Assembly (NCBI RefSeq): GCF_000018405.1 | Contig: NC_009943.1 | Location: 1 to 64,000, forward strand | Source of the DNA: Desulfosudis oleivorans Hxd3 | GTDB lineage: Bacteria > Desulfobacterota > Desulfobacteria > Desulfobacterales > Desulfosudaceae | Direction: 5' to 3' | DNA: 64,000 nucleotides | Part shown: one piece after another, positions 1 to 8,961 of the stretch | Layout of the letters: each line of letters opens with the position of its first letter | Position numbering within the stretch: the first letter of the stretch is position 1 | The notes under the pieces: model-generated | Databases searched by the model: none | Seen by the model: the letters and a program-made list of their open reading frames with translations, nothing else | Told to the model about the DNA's origin: nothing | Position numbers and translations under genes: made by a program

Positions 1-49
1 TAATGCTTTTATTTTACTATACCCCTTTATCTTTGTGCAGCGTGGTTAC

Positions 50-1432
50 ATGGACTCTGTCTGGAAAAAAGTAAAAGCTGACTTAAAAACGCATGTGCCG
101 TTAAACAACTACATGATGTGGATTGAGCCCCTGGAGTTCGAATCCGCACAGCCCGACACCCTTGTGCTGAACTGCCCCAACTCCTTTTCCAAAAAATGGG
201 TGGCCGGCAACTACGAAAAACTGATTGCCGAGAAGGTTTGCGGGCTCTGCGGAAAACAGGTCCACCTTCGCCTGGAGGTGGCCCCCCCGGGTACCGGCGC
301 AAAAAAGCAGTCGCCGGCACCGGATTCAACCGCCATTCCCTCCGGGACACACACCCGGTCCGACGCCCAGCTGACGCTGCCCTCTGTCCAGGTTAAACCC
401 GCCACGGGCCGGGTACTCAAAGCCGATTACACTTTTGACAACTTCGTGGTGGGCAACCATAACGATTTTGCCTATACCGCGGTCCTCTCCCTGGGAGCCC
501 GGCAACAGTCCGGGGGCCGGTCCCTGTTTCTCTCCTCCCGGCCGGGCATGGGCAAAAGCCATCTGGCCCAGGCACTGGGCCACCAGACCATAAAAGCCCA
601 GCCCGGATGCCGGGTCTATTACACCACGGTGGAGGATTTTTCCAACGAGATGGTGTACGCCTACACCACCAAGTCCAGCGGCGCCTTTAAAAAGAAGTAC
701 CGCACCGGGTTTGACATGCTGCTGATCGATGACATTCATGCCCTGGCCGGAAAAGACCGCACCCAGGAGGAGCTGGCCATGGTGGTGGACTACATGCTGG
801 AGGCCGACCGAAAGGTGCTGTTTGCCGGATGCTGCCTGCCCGGTGAAATTCCCAAAATGAACGACCAGCTCAAGAGCCGCCTCTCCTGCGGCCTGATCAC
901 CACCATGGAAACCCCGGACTTTACCACCCGGGTCCGCATTCTGGAGAAAAAGGCAAGATTTTACGGGTATGCCGTGCCCCGGGACATTCTCGAATACCTG
1001 GCCGATGTGCTGACCGAAGATGTGCGCCAGCTGGAAAGCGGGCTGGCCAACCTGGCAACCAAGTCCTGCCTGCTGGGCGTGCCCATGGACAGGGAGCTGG
1101 CCGAAAGCATCATCAAAAACATGGCGGTGCGAAACGGCGCGATCACCCTGGATGCCATCAAAAAGGTGGTGTGCAAGGCCTACGGACTTGCCGCCAAAGA
1201 GATCGACTCCCGGTCCCGCAAGCACCGGGTCGCCTGGCCCCGGCAGGTGGCCATCTACCTCTCCCGGCGCTATACCGACCACTCCCTCAAAGCCATCGGC
1301 CGCAGCTACAACCGGTACCACGCCACAGTGCTGCACTCCATCAACACCGTTGAGCAGGCAATGAAGGCAAACCGCTCGGTTTTTCAGGAAGTGGACTATA
1401 TTATTCAGAAAATAGAATCCGGCAAGATTTAA
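50..1432 (+). CDS. dnaA: DnaA-type replication initiator, divergent DNA-binding domain
   Basis: 460 aa, the usual DnaA length, with all four domains. Domain I is at the N-terminus (Trp5, then YMMWIEPLE at 21-29), followed by a low-complexity linker to about 120. The AAA+ domain III has Walker A GMGKS (166-170), Walker B MLLIDD (223-228) and the box VII Arg in KSRLSCGL. Domain IV has the WPRQ helix (396-399) and a DnaA signature that reads RYHATVLH (422-429) where RDHTTVLH is usual. A GTG at 35 is also open, but the ATG at 50 gives the family N-terminus; neither has a good ribosome site. DnaA opens the origin and loads DnaB, which is encoded at 5.8-7.2 kb. dnaN does not follow; a FAD oxidase does. 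Identity as a DnaA protein is secure; whether it is the main initiator or a paralogue is not. Confidence 0.93.
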   Translation: MDSVWKKVKADLKTHVPLNNYMMWIEPLEFESAQPDTLVLNCPNSFSKKWVAGNYEKLIAEKVCGLCGKQVHLRLEVAPPGTGAKKQSPAPDSTAIPSGTHTRSDAQLTLPSVQVKPATGRVLKADYTFDNFVVGNHNDFAYTAVLSLGARQQSGGRSLFLSSRPGMGKSHLAQALGHQTIKAQPGCRVYYTTVEDFSNEMVYAYTTKSSGAFKKKYRTGFDMLLIDDIHALAGKDRTQEELAMVVDYMLEADRKVLFAGCCLPGEIPKMNDQLKSRLSCGLITTMETPDFTTRVRILEKKARFYGYAVPRDILEYLADVLTEDVRQLESGLANLATKSCLLGVPMDRELAESIIKNMAVRNGAITLDAIKKVVCKAYGLAAKEIDSRSRKHRVAWPRQVAIYLSRRYTDHSLKAIGRSYNRYHATVLHSINTVEQAMKANRSVFQEVDYIIQKIESGKI

Positions 1433-1623
1433 AAAACCTGAAAATTAAGGGCCTCTCTAAAAATTGGTTTTCTTCCCGCCCCAAAACGCCATTTTTTGTT
1501 TTTTGCGGTTTGCTTTTTTAATTTAATTTTTCGAGGTTCCCTTGAATCGGGGTTTCAGTCGGGAAAAATCTCTTTCAGGACCAAAACCGCGTCATTTAAC
1601 AGACACCACCAAGACAGGCAGCC
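1433..1623. other. AT-rich gap after dnaA, no origin boxes seen
   Basis: A 191-bp non-coding gap with A/T runs (about 1490-1530). I looked for TTATCCACA-like DnaA boxes on both strands and saw none, so it does not look like a classical oriC. It probably carries the promoter of the FAD oxidase gene; no clear -35/-10 pair stands out. Confidence 0.5.
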
Positions 1624-3012
1624 ATGGCCCCCCTGACGAAAAAGACAATCGAAGAGATTCAGGGCATCGTGGGAAGCGACCACTGCACCACGGCCCCTGA
1701 AGACCGGGTCTGCTACGCCTACGACGCATCCGCCGCCGACTGCCTGCCCGATGCCGTGGTGTTTCCCGCGGACCGGGACCAGGTGGCCCGGGTGCTGGCC
1801 CTGGCGCACAGGGATGGGTTTTGTGTCACTCCCCGGGGATCGGGATCAGGCATGACCGGCGGGTCGGTACCGGTGGCCGGGGGCGTGGTCATGGTGTTAA
1901 ACCGGCTCAACCGGATTCTGGAGATCGACACGGACAACCTGGTGGCTCGCGTTGAGCCGGGGGTGATCACCGGCGACTTTCACAAGGCCGTGGAGGCACT
2001 GGGCCTTTTTTATCCGCCCGATCCCTCCAGCGCCGCCTTTTCCACCCTGGGCGGCAACGTGGCCGAGTGCGCGGGCGGCCCCCGGGCCGTCAAATATGGA
2101 GTGACACGGGATTATGTTCTGGGGTTGTCAGCAGTGCTGCCCAACGGCGATATTATTACCACCGGCGTTCGCACGGCCAAGGGGGTGGCCGGCTACGACC
2201 TGACCCGGCTGATTGCCGGTTCCGAAGGCACCCTGGCCGTGATTACTGAAATGACCCTGCGGCTGTTGCCCCTGCCCGAGGCAGTGGGCACCATGACGGC
2301 CCTGTTTGACGACATCCGGCAGGCGGCGCGCACCGTGTCTGAAATTATTCGGCAACGGATCGTGCCGCGCACCCTGGAGTTTATAGACAACGCCTCCCTT
2401 GGCTGCGTGGAAAAAAGCCTGAATCTGGGGTTGCCGATAACGGCGGCGGCCATGCTGCTGATCGAGGTGGACGGCGCGCCTTTGGCCAATACCGCGGCCC
2501 TTGAAAAAATTGCCGCCATCTGCACCAGTCAGGGCGCCACCCAGGTGACGGTGGCCGACACGAAACAGGCCGCCGAAGACCTGTGGCGGGCCCGCAAGGC
2601 CATCTCCCCCGCCCTTTTCAACCTGGCCCCGGACAAGATCAATGAAGATATCGTGGTGCCCCGCAGCCGGATTCCCGACATGGTGGCGGCCCTGGAGGCC
2701 CTGAGCCGGCAAACCGGCCTGACCATCGCCTGCTTCGGCCATGCCGGCGACGGCAACATTCACGTGAATATCATGGCCGACAAAAAAGATCCGGTGCAGG
2801 CGGAGAGGGCAAAAGAGGCGACAGACCGGCTTTTTGAAGAGACATTGCGCCTGGGCGGCACGATTTCCGGCGAGCACGGCATCGGCATCACCAAGGCCCC
2901 CTACCTGGGAAAAGAGGTGGGCGGAGCGGAGCTGATGCTGATGCGGCGAATAAAAAAGGTGTTTGACCCCAACGGAATTTTAAATCCCGGAAAAATCTTT
3001 CACCTGATTTGA
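1624..3012 (+). CDS. FAD-binding oxidase, GlcD / D-lactate dehydrogenase type
   Basis: 462 aa member of the GlcD/Dld family (FAD_binding_4 plus FAD-oxidase C domain). The PP-loop contacting FAD is PRGSGSGMTGG (70-80). The C-terminal half has HAGDGNIHVN, GGTISGEHGIGI and FDPNGILNPGKIF, all family hallmarks. Such enzymes oxidise D-lactate or glycolate to the 2-oxoacid and pass electrons to a partner Fe-S protein or quinone; in sulfate reducers lactate oxidation is the usual role. No GlcE/GlcF-like or LutA-like partner is adjacent, so the electron acceptor is unknown. It ends 6 bp from the convergent small gene on the other strand. The substrate (lactate, glycolate or 2-hydroxyglutarate) cannot be told from sequence. 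Confidence 0.9.
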   Translation: MAPLTKKTIEEIQGIVGSDHCTTAPEDRVCYAYDASAADCLPDAVVFPADRDQVARVLALAHRDGFCVTPRGSGSGMTGGSVPVAGGVVMVLNRLNRILEIDTDNLVARVEPGVITGDFHKAVEALGLFYPPDPSSAAFSTLGGNVAECAGGPRAVKYGVTRDYVLGLSAVLPNGDIITTGVRTAKGVAGYDLTRLIAGSEGTLAVITEMTLRLLPLPEAVGTMTALFDDIRQAARTVSEIIRQRIVPRTLEFIDNASLGCVEKSLNLGLPITAAAMLLIEVDGAPLANTAALEKIAAICTSQGATQVTVADTKQAAEDLWRARKAISPALFNLAPDKINEDIVVPRSRIPDMVAALEALSRQTGLTIACFGHAGDGNIHVNIMADKKDPVQAERAKEATDRLFEETLRLGGTISGEHGIGITKAPYLGKEVGGAELMLMRRIKKVFDPNGILNPGKIFHLI

Positions 3013-3018
3013 ACGGTT

Positions 3019-3234
3019 TCACTGAATGGGCGCGGTGTCGCTGTCCTGAAAGCCGAACAGGTCATCGACCTCCATGGTTTCAATCCTGTGGTTGTACACT
3101 ATGATGCATCGAACGGCCAGGGCGCACTTGCGTGTGCACAGGCGGCTGTTCGGATTGAAATCACCCAGGCATCCCATCTCGTCCTGCCTGAACAGCCGGT
3201 CCCATATATCATCCATGCCGATAAAGTCCCTCAT
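3019..3234 (-). CDS. small Cys-containing protein, translationally coupled to suhB
   Basis: 71 aa, not recognised with a named function. Its ATG overlaps the suhB stop codon (ATGA at 3231-3234), a typical coupled arrangement that supports it as a real gene. The sequence begins MRDFIGMDDIWDRLFRQDE and has a central Cys cluster, C-x9-C-x3-C-x5-C (residues 22, 32, 36 and 42), in a stretch rich in Asn, Arg and Leu; this could bind a metal or be redox active. No signal peptide or membrane segment. The C-terminus is acidic. It is the last gene of a long minus-strand run and converges with the FAD oxidase gene 6 bp away. Confidence 0.6.
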   Translation of the reverse strand: MRDFIGMDDIWDRLFRQDEMGCLGDFNPNSRLCTRKCALAVRCIIVYNHRIETMEVDDLFGFQDSDTAPIQ

Positions 3235-4013
3235 TCTCGCATTTCCTTGAGTATCTCATTATGAATCAAACCATTGGTGGCCAGAATCGTCTTTTGTTCC
3301 GGCACAAAGGCCTTTCCGGAAAAATCAGTGACCGTGGCGCCGGCCCGGCGGGCAATCAGCATGCCGGCGGCCGTATCCCAGGGGTAAAGCCCCTCTTCCC
3401 AGAACCCGTCAAACCGGCCGCAGGCAACATAGCACAGGTCCAGGGCCGCGGACCCCAGGCGCCGAATGCCCCGGGAGGCGGCCATGCACCGGGAAAGGCG
3501 GGCCATCACCGGGTCAAGCCGCTTGTCCACGTCATAGGGAAACCCGGTGGCCAGCAGGCTGTCGGAAAGGGTCGATGTTCCGGACACGGCGATAGGCGCG
3601 CCGTTCAGCTCGGCCCCATGGTCAACGGTGGCGGTAAACAGCTCCCCGGTTTCCGGGTTTAACACCACGCCGGCTGTCACCTCGCCGTTTTCGGCAAAGG
3701 CAATGGAAACGCAAAACAGCCCCAGGCCGTGAGCAAAGTTGGTGGTGCCGTCCAGGGGGTCCACGATCCATCGGTATTCGGACCGGGTTCCGGTAGCTCC
3801 CGACTCTTCAGCCAGGACGGCGTGGTCGGGAAACCGGTAGTGAATTTCATCGACAATGGCCTTTTCAGACGCCCGGTCCGCCTCGGTCACCAGGTCCCGG
3901 ACCCCTTTTTTGTCCACGGAAAAACGGCCACGAAAAAAGGCGCGCAACGCCCGGGCGCCTTTAAACGCCGCACCGATGCCCACCTGTCTCACATACGCAA
4001 TATCAACGCTCAT
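3231..4013 (-). CDS. suhB: inositol monophosphatase family phosphatase (SuhB-like)
   Basis: 260 aa from the ATG at 4013, which has a GAGAGGA ribosome site just upstream; an upstream ATG at 4070 would overlap the hflX stop and add an unsupported 19 residues. Family metal-binding motifs are present: EESG in the first third, WIVDPLDGTTNF (metal-binding DPxDGT loop) and WDTAAGMLIARRAG near the C-terminus. Mg-dependent phosphatases of this family act on myo-inositol 1-phosphate and related sugars; SuhB also takes part in rRNA antitermination in enterobacteria. It sits downstream of hflX, with the small coupled ORF after it. The real substrate is not determinable here. Confidence 0.9.
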   Translation of the reverse strand: MSVDIAYVRQVGIGAAFKGARALRAFFRGRFSVDKKGVRDLVTEADRASEKAIVDEIHYRFPDHAVLAEESGATGTRSEYRWIVDPLDGTTNFAHGLGLFCVSIAFAENGEVTAGVVLNPETGELFTATVDHGAELNGAPIAVSGTSTLSDSLLATGFPYDVDKRLDPVMARLSRCMAASRGIRRLGSAALDLCYVACGRFDGFWEEGLYPWDTAAGMLIARRAGATVTDFSGKAFVPEQKTILATNGLIHNEILKEMRE

Positions 4014-4066
4014 ATCCTCTCTTTTGTACCGCCAAAGCCGCAACGTGTCAACCGATAAAAAAAGAA

Positions 4067-5764
4067 TCAATAATCTGAAATTACTGGATTTTCCGATAAC
4101 CGCCGGTTATGCTTGACAATTTGCCCCACCCGGTCGGCCAGCCGGTCGATCAGGGGCCCCAGGGTGGCGGCATTGTTGGCTGACACCGGCACGCCGCCGG
4201 TGGCCCTGACCAGGGCCTCGACCTGCTCAGGCGTGGCCCGGTCCGCCTTGTTGACGGCATAAACCATAGGCGTAAGCGAGAGACCCAGTTCCGTCACGAT
4301 CCGCTCCACGGACCGGATCTGGGCTTCGGCCGCCGGGTTGGCGGCATCCACCACGTGGATGAACAGGTCGGCCCGCTCCAGCTCTTCTAAGGTGGCGCGA
4401 AAGGCCACCATCAGCTCTTTGGGCAGGTTCTGAATAAATCCCACGGTATCGGTGAGAATCACGTCCATCTCCCGGGGAAACCGAATGCGCCGGCTGGCCG
4501 GATCCAGGGTCATGAACAGCCGGTCCGCAGTGGCCACGCCACTTTTTGACAGGGTGTTGAGCAGGGTGGACTTGCCGGCATTGGTATAGCCGAGAATGGA
4601 GATCACCGGCAGGGCTCGCTTGTCCCGACGGGCCTTCTGCTGGCGCCGCTGCTTTTTGATCGACTCCAGCTGCTTTTCCAGCCGGGCCAGCTGGTCCCTC
4701 ACCCGTCGCCGGTTGATCTCCAGCTTGGTTTCGCCGGGTCCCCGGCCCCCGATGCCGCCGGTGAGCCGGGACATGGCCGTGTTCTTGGTCACCAGCCGGG
4801 GCAGAAGGTACTTGAGCTGAGCATGGGCCACCTGGAGCTTACCCTCCATGGACTGGGCCCGCTGGGCAAAAATGTCTAAGATCAGCTGGGTGCGGTCGAT
4901 CACCTTGATGTCCACCTGGTCGGTGATGGACCGGATCTGGGAGGGGTTGAGCTCCTGGTCGAACACCAGCAGGTTGGCCCCGGTCTGCAGGGCCAGCACG
5001 GCCAGCTCCCCCAGCTTGCCACGGCCCAGGAGAAACCGGGCGTCGGTCTTTTTTCGAAACTGGAGAACCGTGTCTACTACCGCGATATCGGCCGAAGCCG
5101 CCAGGGCGGAAAGCTCGGTAAGGGAGGCCCCGGCCGCGGCCCGGGGGGCGCCGGTCACGGAAACCAGAATGGCCCGGTCGCTCTTTTGCCCGGCCTCCCG
5201 CAGGGCACCGGCCTGGGCCAGTTCATCCTCCAGGGAGGCGATCAGGCCGTCACAGCCGATGTCCAGGTCCGCGTGACCCAGGGGGTCGAGCACCTTGCAC
5301 GACGGCCCGGACGGACCGCCTTCGCCGTTGCCGGGCAGCAGGTGGGCACCGTACACGCGGTACCGGGGGTTTTCTTCCGGCCCGCCGGTATCGGCCACGG
5401 CGGCCATGATGTCCAGCCGCAGCAGGGAGAGGTCGGTGATGTCGTCAGCGGTCAGGGGGTCAGGGCCCAGGTGGGTGTGAACGCACTTGAGCCCCCTCAG
5501 CCGGCCGGCGGCGGTGCGGTATTCGCTGATGTCGGGAATCACGATGGCGCTGTCCGTGCCAACGATCACGTGGGCCACCACTCCCTGGCGGTCGATCAGC
5601 AGGCCGATCTGCCGGCGAATCTCCCGGGAGAGCAGGCACAGCTCACGGGCCAGCTCCGGTGTCACGAGAAACGAGGAGGGAACCCGGCGCCGGTACAGGT
5701 TGTCCAGTCGCCGCAGGTGGTCGGCCTTGAGGCCGCCGGTGTTGCCGTGGGGTCTTTTTTTCAT
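4067..5764 (-). CDS. hflX: GTPase HflX with N-terminal extension
   Basis: 565 aa, longer than the usual roughly 430 aa. Residues about 1-195 are an extra N-terminal domain; the HflX nucleotide-binding-like domain starts near 197 and the conserved GGIGGRGPGETKLE glycine-rich linker is at 336-349. The GTPase domain has G1 GYTNAGKS (392-399), G3 DTVGF, and G4 NKAD. HflX binds the 50S E-site region and splits stalled or hibernating ribosomes under stress. A coiled-coil-like Arg/Lys/Gln-rich segment lies at 355-385. It lies 50 bp downstream of dnaB in a run headed by ribosomal protein genes. Confidence 0.95.
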   Translation of the reverse strand: MKKRPHGNTGGLKADHLRRLDNLYRRRVPSSFLVTPELARELCLLSREIRRQIGLLIDRQGVVAHVIVGTDSAIVIPDISEYRTAAGRLRGLKCVHTHLGPDPLTADDITDLSLLRLDIMAAVADTGGPEENPRYRVYGAHLLPGNGEGGPSGPSCKVLDPLGHADLDIGCDGLIASLEDELAQAGALREAGQKSDRAILVSVTGAPRAAAGASLTELSALAASADIAVVDTVLQFRKKTDARFLLGRGKLGELAVLALQTGANLLVFDQELNPSQIRSITDQVDIKVIDRTQLILDIFAQRAQSMEGKLQVAHAQLKYLLPRLVTKNTAMSRLTGGIGGRGPGETKLEINRRRVRDQLARLEKQLESIKKQRRQQKARRDKRALPVISILGYTNAGKSTLLNTLSKSGVATADRLFMTLDPASRRIRFPREMDVILTDTVGFIQNLPKELMVAFRATLEELERADLFIHVVDAANPAAEAQIRSVERIVTELGLSLTPMVYAVNKADRATPEQVEALVRATGGVPVSANNAATLGPLIDRLADRVGQIVKHNRRLSENPVISDY

Positions 5765-5814
5765 TCAGGCGAAACCACCGCCTTGTCCGAAACGCGCTTT
5801 TGAAAACATTCGAC

Positions 5815-7230
5815 TTATGCTTCCATGTCGGCATGCACGGTTTCAAGGTCATGAAACCGGGTGATGTCGGCGCTAAACTGAAGCTTGATCTTGCCCACCG
5901 GGCCGTTGCGCTGCTTGCCGATGATGATCTCCGCGGATCCCCGGTTGGGGTTTTCCGGTTCCTTGTTGTACATCTCATCCCGGTAGATGAACAGCACCAC
6001 GTCGGCGTCCTGCTCCAGGGAGCCGGACTCCCGCAGGTGGGACAGCATGGGCCGCTTGTCCTGGCTCTGTTCCGGAGAACGGTTGAGCTGGGACAGGACG
6101 AGGATGGGCAGGTCCAACTCCTTGGCAAGCCCCTTTAAGGAGCGGGACATCTCCGACACTTCCAGGTCCCGGCGTTCTCCCTGGTGGGATGCCCGCATGA
6201 GCTGAAGATAGTCCACCACGATCATCCCGATGCCCTTTTCCCGCTTCAGGCGCCGGGCCTTGGCCCGAATCTCCATGGCGGTGAGCCCCGGCGAATCGTC
6301 AATGAACAGCGGGGCCTGCTCCAGCACCGAGGCCGCGTCCGTGATTTGACCCATATCCTGCCGGCTGGTATAGCCGCTCCGCAGGCGCTGAAACCCGATA
6401 CGGGCCTCGGCGGTGAGCAGCCGCATGGAGAGCTGCTCCTTGGACATTTCAAGGGAGAACACCGCCACCGGCACATTGGCGTCCACAGCCACGTTGCGGG
6501 CGATATTAAGGGCAAAGGCGGTTTTTCCCATGCTGGGGCGGGCCGCCAGAATGATCAGGTCCGACTTCTGAAAGCCGGCGGTCAGGTTGTCCAGCCGGTC
6601 AAACCCGCTGGGAATGCCGGTGATCCCCTTGCCCTGGTTTGCCTCGATGGTCTCTATGTTGGCAACCAGGAGCTGGCTGAGTTTGTAAAAAGAGCGGCCC
6701 GCCTTCTGCTCGGCCACTTCCAGGATCGCGCGCTCGGCAAAGTCGATGACCCCTTCCACGTCGGAGGGATTGTCAAAGCAGCGCCGGGAAATCTCGTTGG
6801 CGTTTTCGATCATTCGGCGCAACGAGGCCTTGTTCTTTATGATGTCGGCGTAGTGACGGGCATTGGCGGCATAGGGGGCCGAATCCACCAGGCCGGCCAG
6901 GTAGGCGGCGCCGCCGATGGGCTCCAGTTCGTCGCTCTCGGCCAGCGTGTTTTTCACCGTCACCAGGTCCACCGGCTCGTTTTTCTCCACCAGCCGGACA
7001 ATGGCGGCAAAAATCTTCTGGTGGGCCGATTTGTAGAAATCCTCGGGGGCCAGCACCTCCAGCACATCAAACAGCGTGGACGGGTCCGGGTCGATCAGAA
7101 TGGTGCTTAAAATGGACTCCTCGGCCTCGATGTTCTGGGGCGGCAGCCTGTGCAGCAGGGGGTCTGACGGTACGGCACCCGCGGCCCCGGCCTTGGGGCG
7201 ACCTTTTTTTTTGGGGGCTGCCTTTTCCAT
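5815..7230 (-). CDS. dnaB: replicative DNA helicase DnaB
   Basis: 471 aa, normal DnaB size. The N-terminal primase-interacting domain starts at PLLHRLPPQNIEAEESIL; the RecA-like domain has Walker A ARPSMGKTA, Walker B region MIVVDYLQLM and the C-terminal motif SGSLEQDADVVLFIYRDE followed by RNGPVGKIKLQF. The ATG at 7230 has a GAAGG ribosome site and encodes a short Lys/Ala-rich leader (MEKAAPKKKGRPKAG) before the core. It is the ring helicase that unwinds DNA at the replication fork. It lies just after rplI, the common rplI-dnaB arrangement. Confidence 0.97.
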   Translation of the reverse strand: MEKAAPKKKGRPKAGAAGAVPSDPLLHRLPPQNIEAEESILSTILIDPDPSTLFDVLEVLAPEDFYKSAHQKIFAAIVRLVEKNEPVDLVTVKNTLAESDELEPIGGAAYLAGLVDSAPYAANARHYADIIKNKASLRRMIENANEISRRCFDNPSDVEGVIDFAERAILEVAEQKAGRSFYKLSQLLVANIETIEANQGKGITGIPSGFDRLDNLTAGFQKSDLIILAARPSMGKTAFALNIARNVAVDANVPVAVFSLEMSKEQLSMRLLTAEARIGFQRLRSGYTSRQDMGQITDAASVLEQAPLFIDDSPGLTAMEIRAKARRLKREKGIGMIVVDYLQLMRASHQGERRDLEVSEMSRSLKGLAKELDLPILVLSQLNRSPEQSQDKRPMLSHLRESGSLEQDADVVLFIYRDEMYNKEPENPNRGSAEIIIGKQRNGPVGKIKLQFSADITRFHDLETVHADMEA

Positions 7231-7278
7231 ATGCCTTCTTTCCGGTAGGCCGGACTCAACAGAAAAACAAAAACCCGG

Positions 7279-7734
7279 CTATTCGGCTTTTTCGTCGGCC
7301 ACGATCTCAACCGAGATCTCCGGCACCACGTCCTTGTACAGGTAAATACCCACCGGATAGGTGCCCACTTCCTTGATGTTCTCCCGCAGCAGCACCATTT
7401 TCTTGGACACGGTAATGTCCCGGGCCGCCAGGGCCTCCACGATGTCGCCCACGGTCACCGAACCGTACAGCCGGCCCTCGTTGCTGACCTTGGCGGATAT
7501 CCGGCACACCACGCCTTCCAGCTTTTTGGCCGCCTCCTGGGCCGCCCCCCGCTCCTTGGCGATCTGAAGTTCAATCTTGGCCCGCATCTGTTCCATGCGC
7601 CGGCGGTTGGCCGGAGTGGCCGCCATGGCCTTTTGCCTGGGGAAAAGAAAATTGCGCGCATAGCCGGGGGCCACCTTCACCTCGGTGCCGGCAAGGCCCA
7701 GGGCCTCTACGGTTTCCATCAATATTACCTGCAT
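7279..7734 (-). CDS. rplI: 50S ribosomal protein L9
   Basis: 151 aa. N-terminal 23S rRNA-binding domain MQVILMETVEALGLAGTEVKVAPGYARNFLFPRQKA, a long connecting helix rich in Lys/Glu/Gln, and a C-terminal domain ending near EISVEIVADE. Strong ribosome site AGGAGGT 5 bp before the ATG. L9 sits at the base of the L1 stalk and helps frame maintenance. A 124-bp palindromic repeat (7754-7877) is inserted directly upstream of its ribosome site, between it and the DUF2232 gene. Confidence 0.98.
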   Translation of the reverse strand: MQVILMETVEALGLAGTEVKVAPGYARNFLFPRQKAMAATPANRRRMEQMRAKIELQIAKERGAAQEAAKKLEGVVCRISAKVSNEGRLYGSVTVGDIVEALAARDITVSKKMVLLRENIKEVGTYPVGIYLYKDVVPEISVEIVADEKAE

Positions 7735-7753
7735 GTTCTACCTCCTGAAAATT

Positions 7754-7877
7754 GGCGGCTTCGTAAAAACCCCAATTTCTGTGTTGCGCTGCAACCCTCG
7801 TCGCTGCGGCGTACAACACGTACGCCTCACTCCTCGGGTTTTGCGCGCCTTGAACCTGGGCTTTTTACGAAGCCGCC
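7754..7877. repeat. palindromic dispersed repeat A, copy 1
   Basis: 124-bp element bounded by a perfect 16-bp terminal inverted repeat (GGCGGCTTCGTAAAAA at 7754 and its complement ending at 7877). The interior carries a second hairpin, GGCGTAC-AACAC-GTACGCC (about 7808-7826). A second copy lies at 17674-17798. The outermost bases differ between copies but stay complementary within each copy. It encodes nothing plausible and sits just upstream of the rplI ribosome site, so it will be transcribed into the rplI leader. Confidence 0.85.
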
Positions 7878-7956
7878 TTGCTGTTGATTGTTTAAAACTC
7901 TATCACAAAAACCCTCTGAAAATGACTTTTTTCATGGGAACAGGCCGCTGAAAGCC

Positions 7957-8940
7957 TTATCCCACGGGTTCATCATCGTCCGGGTCGGTTTCGCCCGCCC
8001 GCCGAAGCCTGCGGAAATCGGCCCAGGTGTCAACAAACCCCAGACACGCCACCAGCAGGGCCGTCATCTGCCAGACGGCCATCATGCCGTAAACCAGCAC
8101 ACGCAGGGCCGCGGGCGCGTTTCTGGTTTCAAAATAAAACGACACAATGGCGATGCCCTGAAAAAAATAGACCACCACCAGCACGATCAGACCGTTTATT
8201 CCCGTCACCTTTGCCACCGTAACGGGCAGCAGCAGCAGCCCGCCGCTGACAATGGCGGCCCATACCAGAAAATCCGGCGCGGCCCACCGGTTCAACCGCC
8301 CAAAATCGGGAAACGCATGGCCCCTTCGTTTCATCACGACCCTTGCCGTCAGTATCGTGGCCCAGGCCGCCAGCAGCACCATGGCCGCTGCCAGGGCCGG
8401 CAGGATGCGGACCAGCAGGGTTTTTAACGCGTCCATGGATTCAGCAAGGGCCGCCACGCCCGGGTCGTCGGTCATGCCCGCGTCTTCATACAGCCGCAGG
8501 GTCAGCTCCAGATTTTTCCCCACATAGTCGGACACCATGGCGCCCAGGCCAACGCCGGACAGGTTGCTGTAGAGGGCCAGGACCACCAGACCGCCGGCCA
8601 GAACAGCACCGCAGGCAAACAGGATGGTCGGCTCAATGGAAAGCCCCTTTTCGGCAAACTCGGCCAGAAAAAATCCCAGGGCCAGCAGGGTCAGGCCGAC
8701 CCCCACATCCGGTGTCATGCCGCCCCACCGCACCAGGGCCACGGCTCCGGCCACGGACAGTACCGTCATGCCGGCCTGCCGGCCCAGCAGGGACCGGTAG
8801 TAGAACATGACCGGCGGCAGCATGAAAAACGCCGCCACCCCCAGCACCGGCGACAGGCCCGCCGCAAGAAAGATCAGGCTGGTAATGCCCGCGCCGGCCA
8901 GCATGTTTTTCGGCCCGGTTTTTTCTGCCTGGTGCAGCAC
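7957..8940 (-). CDS. DUF2232 multi-pass membrane protein
   Basis: 327 aa from a GTG start at 8940, 21 bp after rpsR. Hydrophobic throughout with about eight predicted membrane segments (for example ITSLIFLAAGLSPVLGVAAFFML, and a C-terminal LIVLVVVYFFQGIAIVSFYF), ending in an Arg/Asp-rich cytoplasmic tail. The family (DUF2232, YybS-like) is commonly located between rpsR and rplI in Desulfobacterota and some Firmicutes, which is the case here. Function unknown; distant resemblance to ECF-type or rhomboid-like integral proteins has been suggested for the fold, which I cannot test. Confidence 0.85.
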   Translation of the reverse strand: MLHQAEKTGPKNMLAGAGITSLIFLAAGLSPVLGVAAFFMLPPVMFYYRSLLGRQAGMTVLSVAGAVALVRWGGMTPDVGVGLTLLALGFFLAEFAEKGLSIEPTILFACGAVLAGGLVVLALYSNLSGVGLGAMVSDYVGKNLELTLRLYEDAGMTDDPGVAALAESMDALKTLLVRILPALAAAMVLLAAWATILTARVVMKRRGHAFPDFGRLNRWAAPDFLVWAAIVSGGLLLLPVTVAKVTGINGLIVLVVVYFFQGIAIVSFYFETRNAPAALRVLVYGMMAVWQMTALLVACLGFVDTWADFRRLRRAGETDPDDDEPVG

Positions 8941-8961
8941 CTGTCCACCCTTGTTCCGGGG

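Noticed and set aside
32-50. GTG at 35 as dnaA start
   Set aside because: Adds MQRGY before the conserved N-terminus and has no ribosome site; ATG at 50 fits the family better, though not decisively.
326-1336. 336-aa open frame on the minus strand opposite dnaA
   Set aside because: Composition (His/Gly/Gln-rich) is the antisense shadow of a GC-rich gene; dnaA on the other strand has full domain content.
1433-1623. oriC next to dnaA
   Set aside because: AT-rich but without TTATCCACA-like boxes; the upstream flank is only 49 bp, so the origin may lie outside.
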